NCBI GenBank assembly: GCA_037447655.1 | Contig: JBBHKE010002265.1 | Location: 1-25,241, forward strand | Source of the DNA: Zygnema cylindricum | Taxonomy: Eukaryota; Streptophyta; Zygnematophyceae; Zygnematales; Zygnemataceae | DNA length: 25,241 nt | Direction of reading: 5' to 3' | In this document: positions 16,968 to 25,241 of the stretch, in pieces | Position numbering within the stretch: position 1 is the stretch's first letter | Layout: every line of letters begins with the position of its first letter | Made by a program: the position numbers and the translations under genes | The notes under the pieces: generated by a model | What the model was told of the DNA's origin: nothing | What the model saw: only the letters and a program-made list of their open reading frames with translations | The model's database searches: none

Positions 16968-17064
16968 GTTTTCAAAAACAACAAATATAAGGATCAAATC
17001 CTCCGTCCATTGATCCTTTTGATGAACCTTCTTAATTTCTACTACCTGTCTCTTTGGAGAAATC

Positions 17065-17150
17065 AGGCAGCCATGACTCTAGCTCCCTATCCAGCCTTTA
17101 GTGACTACAAGAAGTATGGGGGCTTGGATAAAGGAGTCAGAGGTAGACTG
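17065..17150 (-). repeat. Long U3 stem-loop of LTR-d
   Basis: Arms lie at about 17065-17093 and 17124-17150. The loop holds TTTAGTGACTACAAGAAGT. The arms are closest to those of LTR-a. Confidence 0.65.
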
Positions 17151-17203
17151 CTTTGCTTTGTTTCTATCCTAATATACACCTAGAAAATACTCAAATATCA
17201 ACA

Positions 17204-17305
17204 CACGAAACCAGGTTCGAACTTTTCAAACTTTTATTTTCAACAACAACTTTCATCTCCGACAACGCATAACTGAGCAATTGGGAGTGTAGAAACTAAA
17301 GGTTA
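17204..17305. other. 102-bp spacer between divergent LTR-d and LTR-e
   Basis: The sequence between the two LTR 5' ends. No gene or motif was recognised. It is not similar by eye to gypsy copies 1 or 2. Confidence 0.6.
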
Positions 17306-17360
17306 TGTTTAGTATTTTCTAGGTTTAAAATTGTAAAAATAAAGGGCAGAAGAGAAGCAG

Positions 17361-17448
17361 AGGCAGTGTGCCTCTAATTCCTCTCTTCAACTCCCAAACT
17401 TGTCGCAGTCATTGAAGGTTCGAGAGGGAGCTAGAGCCATGGTTGCCT
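17361..17448 (+). repeat. Long U3 stem-loop of LTR-e
   Basis: Arms lie at about 17361-17388 and 17421-17448. The loop contains AACTTGTCGCAGTCATTGAAG, a diverged form of the shared loop. Confidence 0.55.
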
Positions 17449-17869
17449 ACGTTATTCAGAGAGAGACGGGTAGTAGTTTTGTAGGTTTATTAAAAGGGAA
17501 CTTGACGGACACAAAATTTGATCTTGCTACCTGCCGTCCATCAAGTTACTAATAGCGGGTAGCTTTATCCTATTAGTCTAGGATAAGTGTTGAAGTACAC
17601 ACACTTTTATAATAATTTATAAACGTATACGTAAACAATTTCAATTAACAGCGTTAATAGATTCTTAGGACATAGATACAATTTTGTATTGTACAGTGTA
17701 CGGTACTCCACAAAACAAATACAACGCATTTGTTTCGACGGCAAAACAAATACCTCGCATTTATTTTCGACGGCTAGAATTAAAAGCCGATCTTGATCGA
17801 ACGACCGCAATAGATGCCGTGATCGCGGAATGGGCGCTTTGGCGGTTTTCGGTCATCGCAACGTCAAGT

Positions 17870-18122
17870 GACACGTGGCACAACCACATTGGCTTGCGAC
17901 ATCTCTGGAGAATACAAGAACGAATCCGGATATGGCAGGCGTCGTCATTTTGTCCATGACGTACGATGGCCGTACAGAAAGTACTTCGACACCTGTACTT
18001 TTCAGTACGACACAGTAATCTGATTGGTGCCGTACTGTAGTAGTTTAAAGTTTAGAGAGGGATTTAGGACTTAGAAAATTTGGTAGGTAGACCCCTCTCT
18101 CCCAAGAGTTTCGGTACAAAAG
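17870..18122 (+). promoter_or_regulatory. LTR-e promoter: ACGTG box, GTAC cluster, degenerate TATA
   Basis: GACACGTGGC at 17870-17879. GTAC cores from about 17960 to 18030. Then GGTACAAAAGGTCAACTTTGACC near 18112-18134. Same layout as LTR-b. Confidence 0.5.
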
Positions 18123-18344
18123 GTCAACTTTGACCCTTCATTACTTACTGCTCAAGGGAGAAAATTCAAAGATTATTTTGCTATCAACTCAGGGGTGTCT
18201 TGTCTTCATAGGGGTGAAGTTGGTCAGAGTCTTTATCAGTCTGTGTGGCAGTTATTATTTTGGAAACACAAAGGGGTCAGGGTTATCTTAGGGGCTTTGA
18301 GTGGGCTGCCTACTTTGAGGACCAATGGAGGTCTCACAGTTGCA

Positions 18345-18359
18345 GGTTATGGGCCCACC
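18345..18359 (+). promoter_or_regulatory. Primer-binding site of the LTR-e element
   Basis: GGTTATGGGCCCACC immediately after the LTR end, with the gag ATG at 18349-18351 inside it. Confidence 0.8.
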
Positions 18360-18861
18360 CTCTAGGGTGCCCATATTTAATGGAACATGCTTCATATATT
18401 GGGAAAGTATGATGACAGGGGCTCCATGTGAAAAGAGGTTTTGGGGGACAATAAGTGGACGAGTGAGGTGTCTATCCAGTTCAGCCATTCCTCTAAGGTT
18501 TGGGGGAAGCTGGTTTACCAGTAAAAGCAGATACAGCTCCACGGGAAGATTTAGAGGACACGGAGAGCATTATGATGGAAAAAGGGAAAGACAAGGGGAT
18601 AGTGACACCGATAGCAATACCTATCGCAACCGGTTTAGCGTTCATGTTACCTATTTCAAAAAATGAGGAGAATGACGTTGATACTTCGGACTACAACAAC
18701 ATGGCGGCAAAACACTTCATTCTTTGCCATCTGATTCAAGGACTTCCATCTCCTCATTTGCAGGTGGAAAGGGTATCCGATCTGTGAATTGCCCTCATAG
18801 AGATGTTTTAAAGTGGTACAATTCAGCAGCAACAATTGGCTGATCAAAAGATATATGCATA
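18349..18861 (+). pseudogene. Copia gag fragment, plus strand (LTR-e element)
   Basis: From the ATG in the primer-binding site it reads MGPPSRVPIFNGTCFIYWES. A frame change near 18490 follows, then capsid-like residues (ENDVDTSDYNNMAAKHFILC), a TGA near 18785, and QQQQLADQKIYAYA. The fragment is cut exactly where LTR-f begins (18862). This looks like an insertion of the LTR-f/B element into gag, with the remainder of gag expected beyond the right edge of the window. Confidence 0.75.
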
Positions 18862-19078
18862 TGCAATTCTGTGTCCCCCATTTGGACCAAAAATTGAGGA
18901 AGCCTCTAGATAGTTTTTGACTAACCCAATTTCAACGACACCAACTGCCACCCTAGCAGATAAATAGATAATATGACTGCACCCCTATATAGTCTGGACT
19001 CCTTTGAGTCCACAGCAAAAGGAATCACTGAAAACGCCCAACCAGGCGATTAATTATGGAGTGGCAAAGATGCCAACA

Positions 19079-19325
19079 TTTATACAAGCTTGTTGGAGAG
19101 AGGCGGCTACCTCCTCAATCCACTAAGTCCCAAACCCTCTCACAACCCCTATCTATTGATGTACGGAACCAATCATAGACAGTACAGTACTGAATGGTAC
19201 TACGGCGGATGTACTTTTTGTACGGCCTGTGTACGACAAGGCTATGGAGTGGACGCCTGTCTTCTCTGGACTTGTCCTCACGCTCCCCGCGATTCCAGCT
19301 TCCCATTAACATATCGCCACGTGTC
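19079..19325 (-). promoter_or_regulatory. LTR-f promoter: ACGTG box, GTAC cluster, TATA box
   Basis: On the minus strand: the box at 19316-19325, GTAC cores at about 19160-19235, then TATAAA at 19079-19084. LTR-g has the same arrangement at 22902-23149. Confidence 0.55.
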
Positions 19326-19698
19326 GCCACGTCATCTTACATCCGAAAAACGGCCAAAGCAGCCATTCCGAGATCTCGGTGATGATGTGAGCTGTCGGAT
19401 CCAAATCGGCTTTAATTCCCAGCTGTTCAAAACAAATGTTCGGCACATTTGTTTCGTGCGCACTTAGTTCCCCAACTAGTTTTTATGTATCCTCTTTGTA
19501 ATTCCGTTAATCGAATTAGTCGTCTATCTATTGTTTAAATAGCTATCGAACCCTATGTATCCTAACGGACTACTATGACAGACTAGTAAGGGTTGACGGC
19601 TATGCCTCCCCTTACTGGTTGGAAGTTCAAGTCGTGCCAGACTCAACCATTTTGATTCAGAGTGACTTAGGTCACTCTTAAGCCCTGCCTATGGAGCT

Positions 19699-19787
19699 AA
19701 GGCAGCCATGGCTCCACCGCCCTCTCTCTCGTTTAGTGACTACAACAAGTATTGGGGCTAGAGAGAGAAGGTGGAGGCAGGCTGCCT
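19699..19787 (-). repeat. Long U3 stem-loop of LTR-f
   Basis: The arm at 19699-19730 pairs with 19760-19787 over nearly its whole length (AGGCAGCC with GGCTGCCT, CTCCACC with GGTGGAG, CTCTCTCT with AGAGAGAG). The loop holds TTTAGTGACTACAACAAGT. Confidence 0.8.
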
Positions 19788-19859
19788 CTGCTTTCCTTTT
19801 CCTTTTTATTTTAATTAAGACCTAGAAAATTCCTCTCCTAAATCTAACGATTTTCAACA

Positions 19860-20480
19860 CACATCTCATCATTTATGGCTCTGACCCACCTTTCTTTCTC
19901 CGGATTGTCCTTTGCCTCTGAGTATGACTGAGGCTCATTAGGATGAGAAAGTTTTGTTACCTTGCAAGCAACCTATTTTTTTTGAAGCCTTTTGCTGCTC
20001 CTCCGTCCTCCCTCAAAGTCCGAAGTTGGAATGGAGGGATGTCTTGGATTCCTCCGAACTGTCTCATCAGCTCCCCTATCCGTGGGAACCGGTTCTGACT
20101 CCTCTTCCTCTCTCTCCTCAAAGTGTGTAGGAATATAAGGGGATTTTGGTATATCTCCCTCGTCTTTTATCTCCCATGAATCTGCAGTTATGTTTTCACT
20201 AGTGTCCCTTCTAGGAATATCTAAGTCCTCCTCACTTTTGGACTCAAAACTGATCCTGATTTTCTTATGTATTTAAAGGGATCAAAATACTTATATTCAT
20301 TCATGACAACTAGATGCTTTACCAGAATGATATTTTGTTTAGCTAAATCATAGACTCTATATCCGTTGACATCCTCATCATATCCCACAAAATATCCCGG
20401 TTTCCCTTTAGCATCTAGTTTCCAGTTTTTCTTCTCTGTGTCAAGACTGTAAACTTGACCACCGAATACTTTCAATTGAG
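19860..20480 (-). pseudogene. Copia element B: integrase-to-RT linker, cut at the start of RT
   Basis: On the minus strand 20475-20221 reads KVFGGQVYSLDTEKKNWKLD, then GKPGYFVGYDED and GYRVYDL. This is the C-terminal integrase/pre-RT signature of copia elements. After several stops the frame ends with PEKERWVRAINDEM, the conserved sequence just before copia RT. At 19859-19862 it then jumps straight into LTR-f. The 30 bases 19862-19891 recur exactly at 25212-25241, where the RT of element A begins. B has therefore lost all of RT and RNase H. Confidence 0.8.
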
Positions 20481-21160
20481 AAACATTCCGTTTCTTTCCA
20501 ACCCATCAATCATAAGGGGTCATTCCTTTAACAGCTGTGGTAAGGACTCTATTCATAATGTAGTTAGCACAATTCATGGCCTTTGCCTAAAATCTTCTTC
20601 CTATTTTCTTATCTGCCAACATGCTACACACTATCTCCCAAAGTCCGGTTTATCCTCTCAGCTACCCCATTTTGTTTTGAATTATTCGGTACAGTTTTCT
20701 GATGCTGAACACCCTCATCTCTCAAATAATCCTCAAACTGGTTAGAGGTGTACCCTCCCCCATTATCACTCGTTATTCTTTTAATGGGGGTTTTGTGCAA
20801 CTTCTCACTCCATGCTTTGTATTCTTTGAAGTATTTTGGTGTTTCAGACTTTGTTTTCAAGAAGTAGACTCTGGAATATCTGGACCAATCATCGGTAATT
20901 GTGAACATATACCTCTTTCCCCCAACAGAAGGCACTCATGCTAGTCCCCAGATATCTGTGTGGACCAGATCTAGTACTTTCTCACCTCTATATGTGGCAG
21001 TTTTGGGAAAGGGAAGTCTGTAAGCCTTACCTTGGGCACAGCCACTACAATCATCCATCAACTCAGTATCCCCAAAATGAATGCCCTCTACTACACTCAA
21101 CTTCTTCATTTCCCTCAGTCTATCAAAATGCACATGTCCCAAACGCTTATGCTAGTTCAT
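20481..21160 (-). pseudogene. Copia element B integrase
   Basis: The zinc domain reads HKRLGHVHFDRL ... CSGCAQGK. Next comes the catalytic core with D in VHTDIWG (codon 20954-20956), D in ITSDNGGGYTS, and E in NSKQNGVAERINRTL, so the DDE triad is kept. In-frame stops interrupt it: TAG at 21152-21154 where LW-H is expected, TGA just after DIWGLA, and several between 20480 and 20620. The enzyme would insert element cDNA into the genome; this copy is dead. The context is copia order, gag-PR-IN. Confidence 0.85.
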
Positions 21161-21997
21161 CAAGCTTGGAACACCACCATAGTAAGCACTCTTTTTTTCA
21201 TTACTCAAGTTAAGCCTAAACATTCTTTGGATGCCCTTATCTGCTATGAAGTAGACTTCATCTCCATACTTAGCTGTAAAGACTTCTTTTCTAGTGAAGG
21301 AATCAAAATCCTTGTCATCTAATACAGAAGTAGACAGAAGATTCTTACTCAACTGATGAATGTGGAGCACATTTGAGAAGGTGAGAATAGAAGTCTTACC
21401 CTCCACTAAGACTTTCAGATCTACCGAACCCACTAGATCTGTGGTAACTACTCTCCCATCCCCATACTCTATTTCCACAGTAGGGATCTTTCTTAGCTTA
21501 GTGAAGAGATGCCTGTCGCGACACATATGCATGGATGCACCTGAGTCGATGATCCATCCCTCCTCTGGTGCTTCTCGATTGGCTCTAAGGGCACACTTCT
21601 GTTTCCGAGGGATCTCCTTCTCCTCTAAATTCTCGTCAAGAAGAAGCTCCCCATCCTCCTCCTCGGAGGACTCGTCCTCCTCGGTCTCTCCTTTCACTCG
21701 TGTAACCACAAGTGCCTTTTTCTTCCCTCCGGAAGCACCACCTCCACGATTTTCTTGAAGCCTCGGCTCCGATAGCTTGATGCAAGCAGCTATGAAGTGC
21801 CCTGGCTTTTTGCAAAAATGACAAAGGCCCTTTGGGGTCCTTGGTTCTCCAGATTGATCCTTTTCCCCTTTGAAGTTTTTGTACAGCTTTTTCGGATCAT
21901 TCTTCCACCGGTCCGTTCCGTCAGCTACAGCTTGAACGCTATTTTCTCCTCTTCGGATTTCAATGGTGTTTTCCTGTACAAGTATCATTCGGACCAC
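21155..21997 (-). pseudogene. Copia element B nucleocapsid and protease
   Basis: A 281-residue open stretch. It has a basic region, a CCHC knuckle (CHFCKKPGHFIAAC), a Gly/Lys-rich then strongly acidic segment (EDESSEEEDGE), and the copia protease motif WIIDSGASMHMC with a DSG active site. TFSNVLHIHQLSKNLLS and a hydrophobic C-terminal part typical of the pre-integrase region follow. Motifs and length look normal for the family, and this is the longest preserved copia frame in the window. The stop at 21152-21154 separates it from the integrase. Confidence 0.85.
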
Positions 21998-22680
21998 GAT
22001 ACTCCACTTTTAAGCACTATCATCCATTTGTTGCACTCTGTACACTATATTTTCATACTCCTCCGGCAATTCATGATGAGAGTGTTAACTTTCATCTTCA
22101 TAGTGCCTCTCCATCCCGCACTTTTCATCTCCATGTATAGACAAGAGAGATCGGTGCAATAGTCCAACATCTTTCCTCCTTCGAAACTGTAACTAATTAG
22201 CCTTTGCCCAACCAGCTGAAGCTCATTAATGGTGCCAGCTCTATAGATCTCCACTAAGGTCATCCACAACTCCTCGGCCTTGAAGATTTGAAGGTGAGAA
22301 GTCACCAACACTTGGGTGAGGTGCCTCAGAATGAAGTGCCTGGCATTCATGTTGGTGTACTCCCACATCTGAATGTCGTTTTCCTTAGTCTTCACGGCCA
22401 CCGCTCGGGGTGCCATGGCAATAGGAGTGAGAGGTGTCTCCTTTCCTTTCCCCTTTTCGGTTACACTGCTGTCCCCCTCATCTGGCTCCTCCATTGGAGC
22501 AGATCTTGCTGTAGAAAACCTCACTTCTCCAAACCCTGGTGGAGTTCGTTGAGATGGACGTTTCACTTGTCCACTAACAATACCCGAGTATCGTTTCTCA
22601 CTTAATGCCCCTTTCATCATAGCTTCCTAGTAAATGAACCCTGATCTGTTGTATATGGGCACCCTAGAGGGTGGGCCCAT
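21998..22680 (-). pseudogene. Copia element B gag
   Basis: The ATG at 22680 inside the primer-binding site gives MGPPSRVPIYNRSGFIY, then a TAG (22627-22629) where other copies have Trp of YWE. The open part continues MMKGALSEKRYSGIVSGQVK, a Pro/Gly segment, then the capsid-like core (NDIQMWEYTNMNARHFILRH, LWMTLVEIYRAGT, MLDYCTDLSCLYMEMKSAGW). A frame change near 22045 leads to the nucleocapsid. It is clearly the same gag family as the other four fragments. Confidence 0.85.
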
Positions 22681-22684
22681 AACC
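22670..22684 (-). promoter_or_regulatory. Primer-binding site of copia element B
   Basis: The minus strand reads GGTTATGGGCCCACC, immediately after the LTR-g end TTGCA. Confidence 0.8.
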
Positions 22685-23680
22685 TGCAATTGTGTGTCCC
22701 CCATTTGGACCAAAAATTGAGGAAGCCTCTAGATAGTTTTTGACTTACCCAATTTCAACGAGAGCAACTGCCACCCTAGCAGATAAATAGATAATCTCAC
22801 TGCACCCCTGTGTAGTCTGGACTCGTCTGAGTCCACAGCAAAAGGAATCACTGAAAACGCCCAACCAGGCGATTAATTATGGAGTGGCAAAGATGCCAAC
22901 ATTTATACAAGCTTGTTGGAGAGAGGCGGCTACCTCCTCAATCCACTAAGTCTCAAACCCTCTCACAACCAATATCTAGTGATGTACCCCACCAATCAGA
23001 AGACTGTACAGTACAGAAAGGAACTACGGCCGATGTACTTTCTGTACGGCCTGTGTACGACAAGGCCATGGAGTGGACGCCTGTCTTCTCCGTACTTGTC
23101 CTCACGCTCCCCACGATTCCAGCTTCCTATTGACATATTGCCACGTGTCGCTAGGTCATGTTACATCGGCAAAACTGCCCAAGCGGTTTTGGGATCTCAA
23201 TGATGATGTGAGCTGTTGGATCTAAATCGGCTTTAATTCCCAGCTGTTCAAAACAAATGTTCGGTACATTTGTTTCGTGAGCACTTAGTTCCCCAACTAG
23301 TTTCTATATATCCTATTTGTAATTCCGTTAATCGAATTAGTCGTCTATCTATTGTTTAAATAGCTATCGAACCCTATGTTTCCTAACGGACTACTACGAC
23401 AAACTAGTAAGGGTTGACGGCTATGCCTCGCCCTACCGGTCAGAAATTCAAGTCCTGCCAGACTCAACCATTTTGATTGAGAGTGACTTAGGTCACTCTT
23501 AAGCCCTGCCTATGGAGCTAAGGCAGCCATGGCTCCACCACCCTCTCTCTCGTTAAGTGACTACAACAAGTATTGGGGCTAAAGAGAGAAGGTGGAGGCA
23601 GGTTGCCTCTGCTTTCTTTTTCATTTTTATTTTAATTAAGACCTAGATAATACCTCTCCTAAATCTAACGATTTTCAACA
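22685..23680 (-). repeat. LTR-g: minus-strand copia LTR shared by elements A and B
   Basis: Direct repeat of LTR-f. On its upstream (right) side is the polypurine tract that ends element A; on its downstream side are the primer-binding site and gag of element B. One LTR therefore serves as 3' LTR of A and 5' LTR of B. It includes TATAAA at 22902-22907 (minus), GCCACGTGTC at 23140-23149 and GTAC motifs at about 22983-23058. Confidence 0.9.
23521..23607 (-). repeat. Long U3 stem-loop of LTR-g
   Basis: Arms at 23521-23550 and 23582-23607, loop AAGTGACTACAACAAGT. Nearly the same as in LTR-f. Confidence 0.75.
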
Positions 23681-23694
23681 CTCCCCTTATTTTC
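23681..23694 (-). promoter_or_regulatory. Polypurine tract of copia element A
   Basis: The minus strand reads GAAAATAAGGGGAG directly before TGTTG of LTR-g. This is the expected position for the primer of plus-strand DNA synthesis. Confidence 0.75.
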
Positions 23695-24401
23695 TAGTCT
23701 AATTTTAATTTCTCTTTTAATCCACATTTTTGTCTACAATACTTTAGCTTGGGAGGTTGCATAGGCTTTGTCATCATATCAGCCACCATTTCCCCATCAC
23801 TCCTATATACCAGATTCACAATTTTATTTTCCACTTTTTCCCTCACAAAGCTCAATCTTATGTCCATATGCTTAGCTTTGAAAAAATATTTTGGATTGGT
23901 TACAATTGCAATTGCAACCTGATTATCACAAAATACTTCATGCACTCCCGTTTTCATATACCCCAACTCTTGCAATAAGGACTTCACCCATATCAGCTCT
24001 TTCACAGCAGAACACGAGGCCATGTACTCAGCCTCCATAGTGGACTAAGCAACAACCTTTTGTTGCTTGCTGCTCCAACAGCAAGCACCTTCCCCCACAT
24101 AGAATACATACCCAGAAGTGCATCTTCTCATAGGTGCATCCCCTTAACTGGCATCACTCCAAGTAGTGATGTCAGTGTGCTCCCCTCCCAAATGAAACCA
24201 TAGCTCCCTAGTTCCCACCAGATATCTCATTACTCTCTTGGTTGCCTCCCAGTCTCTCTTTCTAAGATCATTAAGACTCCTAGTGAGGACTCCAACTGCT
24301 GCGGCTATGTCAGGCCTGGTACAATTCATAAAGTAAATCAAACTTCCTACCACCTGCGTGTAAGGTATAGACTTCATAAACTCTCTCTCTTCTGGACTCA
24401 T
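23695..24401 (-). pseudogene. Copia element A RNase H region
   Basis: The minus strand reads PYTQVVGSLIYFMNCTRPDI, then RVMRYLVGTRELWFHL, TWSDAS, a stop, GYVFYVGEGACCWSSKQQ, a stop, and STMEAEYMASCSAVKELIWV. CDNQVAI, HMDIRLSFVRE and MTKP follow. These are the conserved copia RT-connection and RNase H blocks, with acidic residues in SDAS, MEAEY and CDNQ. The stops near 24144 and 24043 (after SDAS and VVA) disable it. It ends at the polypurine tract. Confidence 0.85.
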
Positions 24402-25241
24402 CTAATCATCTAACATTACCACTCCTCCTTCAACACACCCATCACTTACTTTCTTCAAGTCCATGGGAGTGGTACAACTGTTTGCATTCTCCACCTGAAA
24501 TTTCTCCAGCATATTTCTTATAGCCTCTTTCTGAGTAAGTCTGATGATCCTCTTCCCCTGATCTCTTTCCATTTGAATTCCCAGAATATATTTTGCCTCC
24601 CTTAAATCCTTCATGTCAAATCTGCTTCCCAGATCTCTCTTTAGCCTATTTATCTTTTCCATAGACTTACTCAATACCAGCAAATCATCCACATAAATTG
24701 CAATAAAAATCACACTATTCTCATCTTCAAACATATAAATAGAATGGTCAGACCTGATCCGAATATACCCAAGACTGGTGAGAAACTCATCTAGTTTCTG
24801 ATTCCATTGTTTGGGGGCCTGCTATAGTCCATATAGGGACTTTATAAGTCGGCGGACTATGCTTTCCTCACCTTCGTCTACAAAACCTTTTGGTTGCTGA
24901 ATGAAAATTTCCTATTCCAGTTCACCGTTGAGGAAGGGGGTCTTAATATCCATCTGATGTATCTCGATGTCTTCTGTTGTTGCTAAACTAAGGAGAATCC
25001 TTACAGATGGGAATCGAACTACCGGAGCAAAGGTCTCCTCATAATCTATCCCCTCCTTTTGGGTGAACCCTTTTGCCACCAGCCGAGCCTTAAATCTCTC
25101 AATGGTGTTATCTGGGTTCAGTTTTAGTTTAAATACCCATTTACACCCAATAGGTTTTCTATCTGGTGGACACTCCACCAGTTCCCAAGTATTTGCCTCC
25201 ATGATTGAAGCCATCTCATCATTTATGGCTCTGACCCACCT
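24402..25241 (-). pseudogene. Copia element A reverse transcriptase, running off the window
   Basis: The minus strand starts at the window edge within RWVRAINDEM and continues NTWELVECPPDRKPIGCKWV. FKARLVAKGFTQKEGIDYEE, FAPVVRF and HQMDIKTPFLNGELE follow, then, after stops and frame gaps at 24735-24911, SLYGL and the catalytic YVDD (codons at 24684-24695) in IYVDDLLVLSK. LGIQMERDQ comes after that. Order and motifs are full length for copia RT. Stops occur after NGELE, within YGL-QAPKQW, and after MLDD. The upstream gag-IN half of element A, if present, lies beyond 25241. Confidence 0.9.

Larger units (their letters stand above)
15612..16988. mobile_element. Unclassified insertion within LTR-d
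   Basis: About 1.37 kb without homology to the other LTRs. CAAATAT occurs at both edges (15612-15618 and 16982-16988) and could be a target-site duplication. The two ends show only a weak, short inverted similarity. The left half is AT-rich with a 47-bp tandem duplication; the right half is richer in CG dinucleotides and ends in a 3 x 18-bp repeat. No transposase or other protein was recognised. It could be a non-autonomous DNA element or a remnant of another repeat. Confidence 0.45.
14661..17203 (-). repeat. LTR-d: minus-strand copia LTR interrupted by a 1.4-kb insertion
   Basis: 14661 to about 15611 carries the U5, R and inner U3 part; about 16989-17203 carries the outer U3 with the stem-loop and the TGTTGATATTTGAG end. 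The point of interruption falls in the nested-hairpin region: GGATCAAATCC at about 16991 aligns with 151-161 of LTR-a. A TATA box (minus strand, 15029-15035), GCCACGTGTC (15272-15281) and GTAC motifs (about 15120-15195) are present. Confidence 0.75.
17306..18344 (+). repeat. LTR-e: complete plus-strand copia LTR
   Basis: Starts TGTTTAGTATTTTCTAGG (a short form of the LTR-b start) and ends TTGCA directly before the primer-binding site at 18345. It carries the stem-loop (about 17361-17448), a decayed nested hairpin near 17503-17545, GACACGTGGC (17870-17879) and a GTAC cluster (about 17957-18030). The TATA position is decayed (GGTACAAAAGG near 18113). Confidence 0.85.
18862..19859 (-). repeat. 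LTR-f: minus-strand copia LTR, 3' LTR of copia element B
   Basis: The displayed strand starts TGCAATT and ends TTTTCAACA, giving TG...CA termini on the minus strand. It matches 22685-23680 nearly base for base by eye, in direct orientation. TATAAATG (minus strand) lies at 19077-19084, GCCACGTGTC at 19316-19325, GTAC motifs between about 19160 and 19235, and the stem-loop at 19699-19787. It belongs to a family somewhat diverged from LTR-a to -e. Confidence 0.9.

Overview
The window is eukaryotic and transposon-dense, with no intact host gene and no bacterial-style gene organisation. Everything recognisable is decayed LTR retrotransposon. A streptophyte (land plant or charophyte alga) is the best guess. 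The primer-binding sites match the anticodon arm of plant initiator tRNA-Met as I recall it, the LTR promoters carry plant-type ACGTG and GTAC motifs, and the Ty1/copia and Ty3/gypsy proteins are plant-like. I cannot name the species.

Layout. 1-365: the U3 end of a minus-strand copia LTR (LTR-a). 366-5516: the 5' part of a plus-strand Ty3/gypsy-like element (gypsy copy 1) with gag, two zinc knuckles, an aspartic protease and then, unusually, a C5-cytosine DNA methyltransferase; it breaks off at the start of RT. 5517-8599: a convergent copia unit, LTR-b(+)/gag(+) joined to gag(-)/LTR-c(-). 8613 to about 13590: gypsy copy 2, which restarts in late gag and repeats the protease and methyltransferase. 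It then continues into an RT stub, RNase H and integrase, with the RT palm deleted. 13596-17203: a minus-strand copia gag fragment and LTR-d, which is split by a 1.4-kb AT-rich insertion. 17204-17305: a 102-bp spacer. 17306-18861: LTR-e(+) and a gag fragment. 18862-25241: minus-strand copia material, namely LTR-f, an IN-PR-gag body without RT, LTR-g, and then RNase H and RT of another copy that runs off the window.

Gypsy copies 1 and 2 share about 2.6 kb as direct repeats on either side of the convergent copia unit. They also share disabling lesions inside the methyltransferase, so a broken element was probably duplicated. Together they show the order gag-PR-methyltransferase-RT-RNase H-IN.

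The most interesting signals are these. (1) The methyltransferase is captured in the gypsy polyprotein. (2) The copia gag start codon lies inside the primer-binding site, opposite the CAU anticodon of the initiator tRNA. (3) All seven LTRs share a long U3 stem-loop whose arms change in a compensating way. (4) A nested U3 hairpin resembles the complement of the initiator tRNA T-arm. (5) The LTRs share a promoter layout of G-box/ABRE, GTAC cluster and TATA box. All coding calls are pseudogenes, read by eye without database searches.
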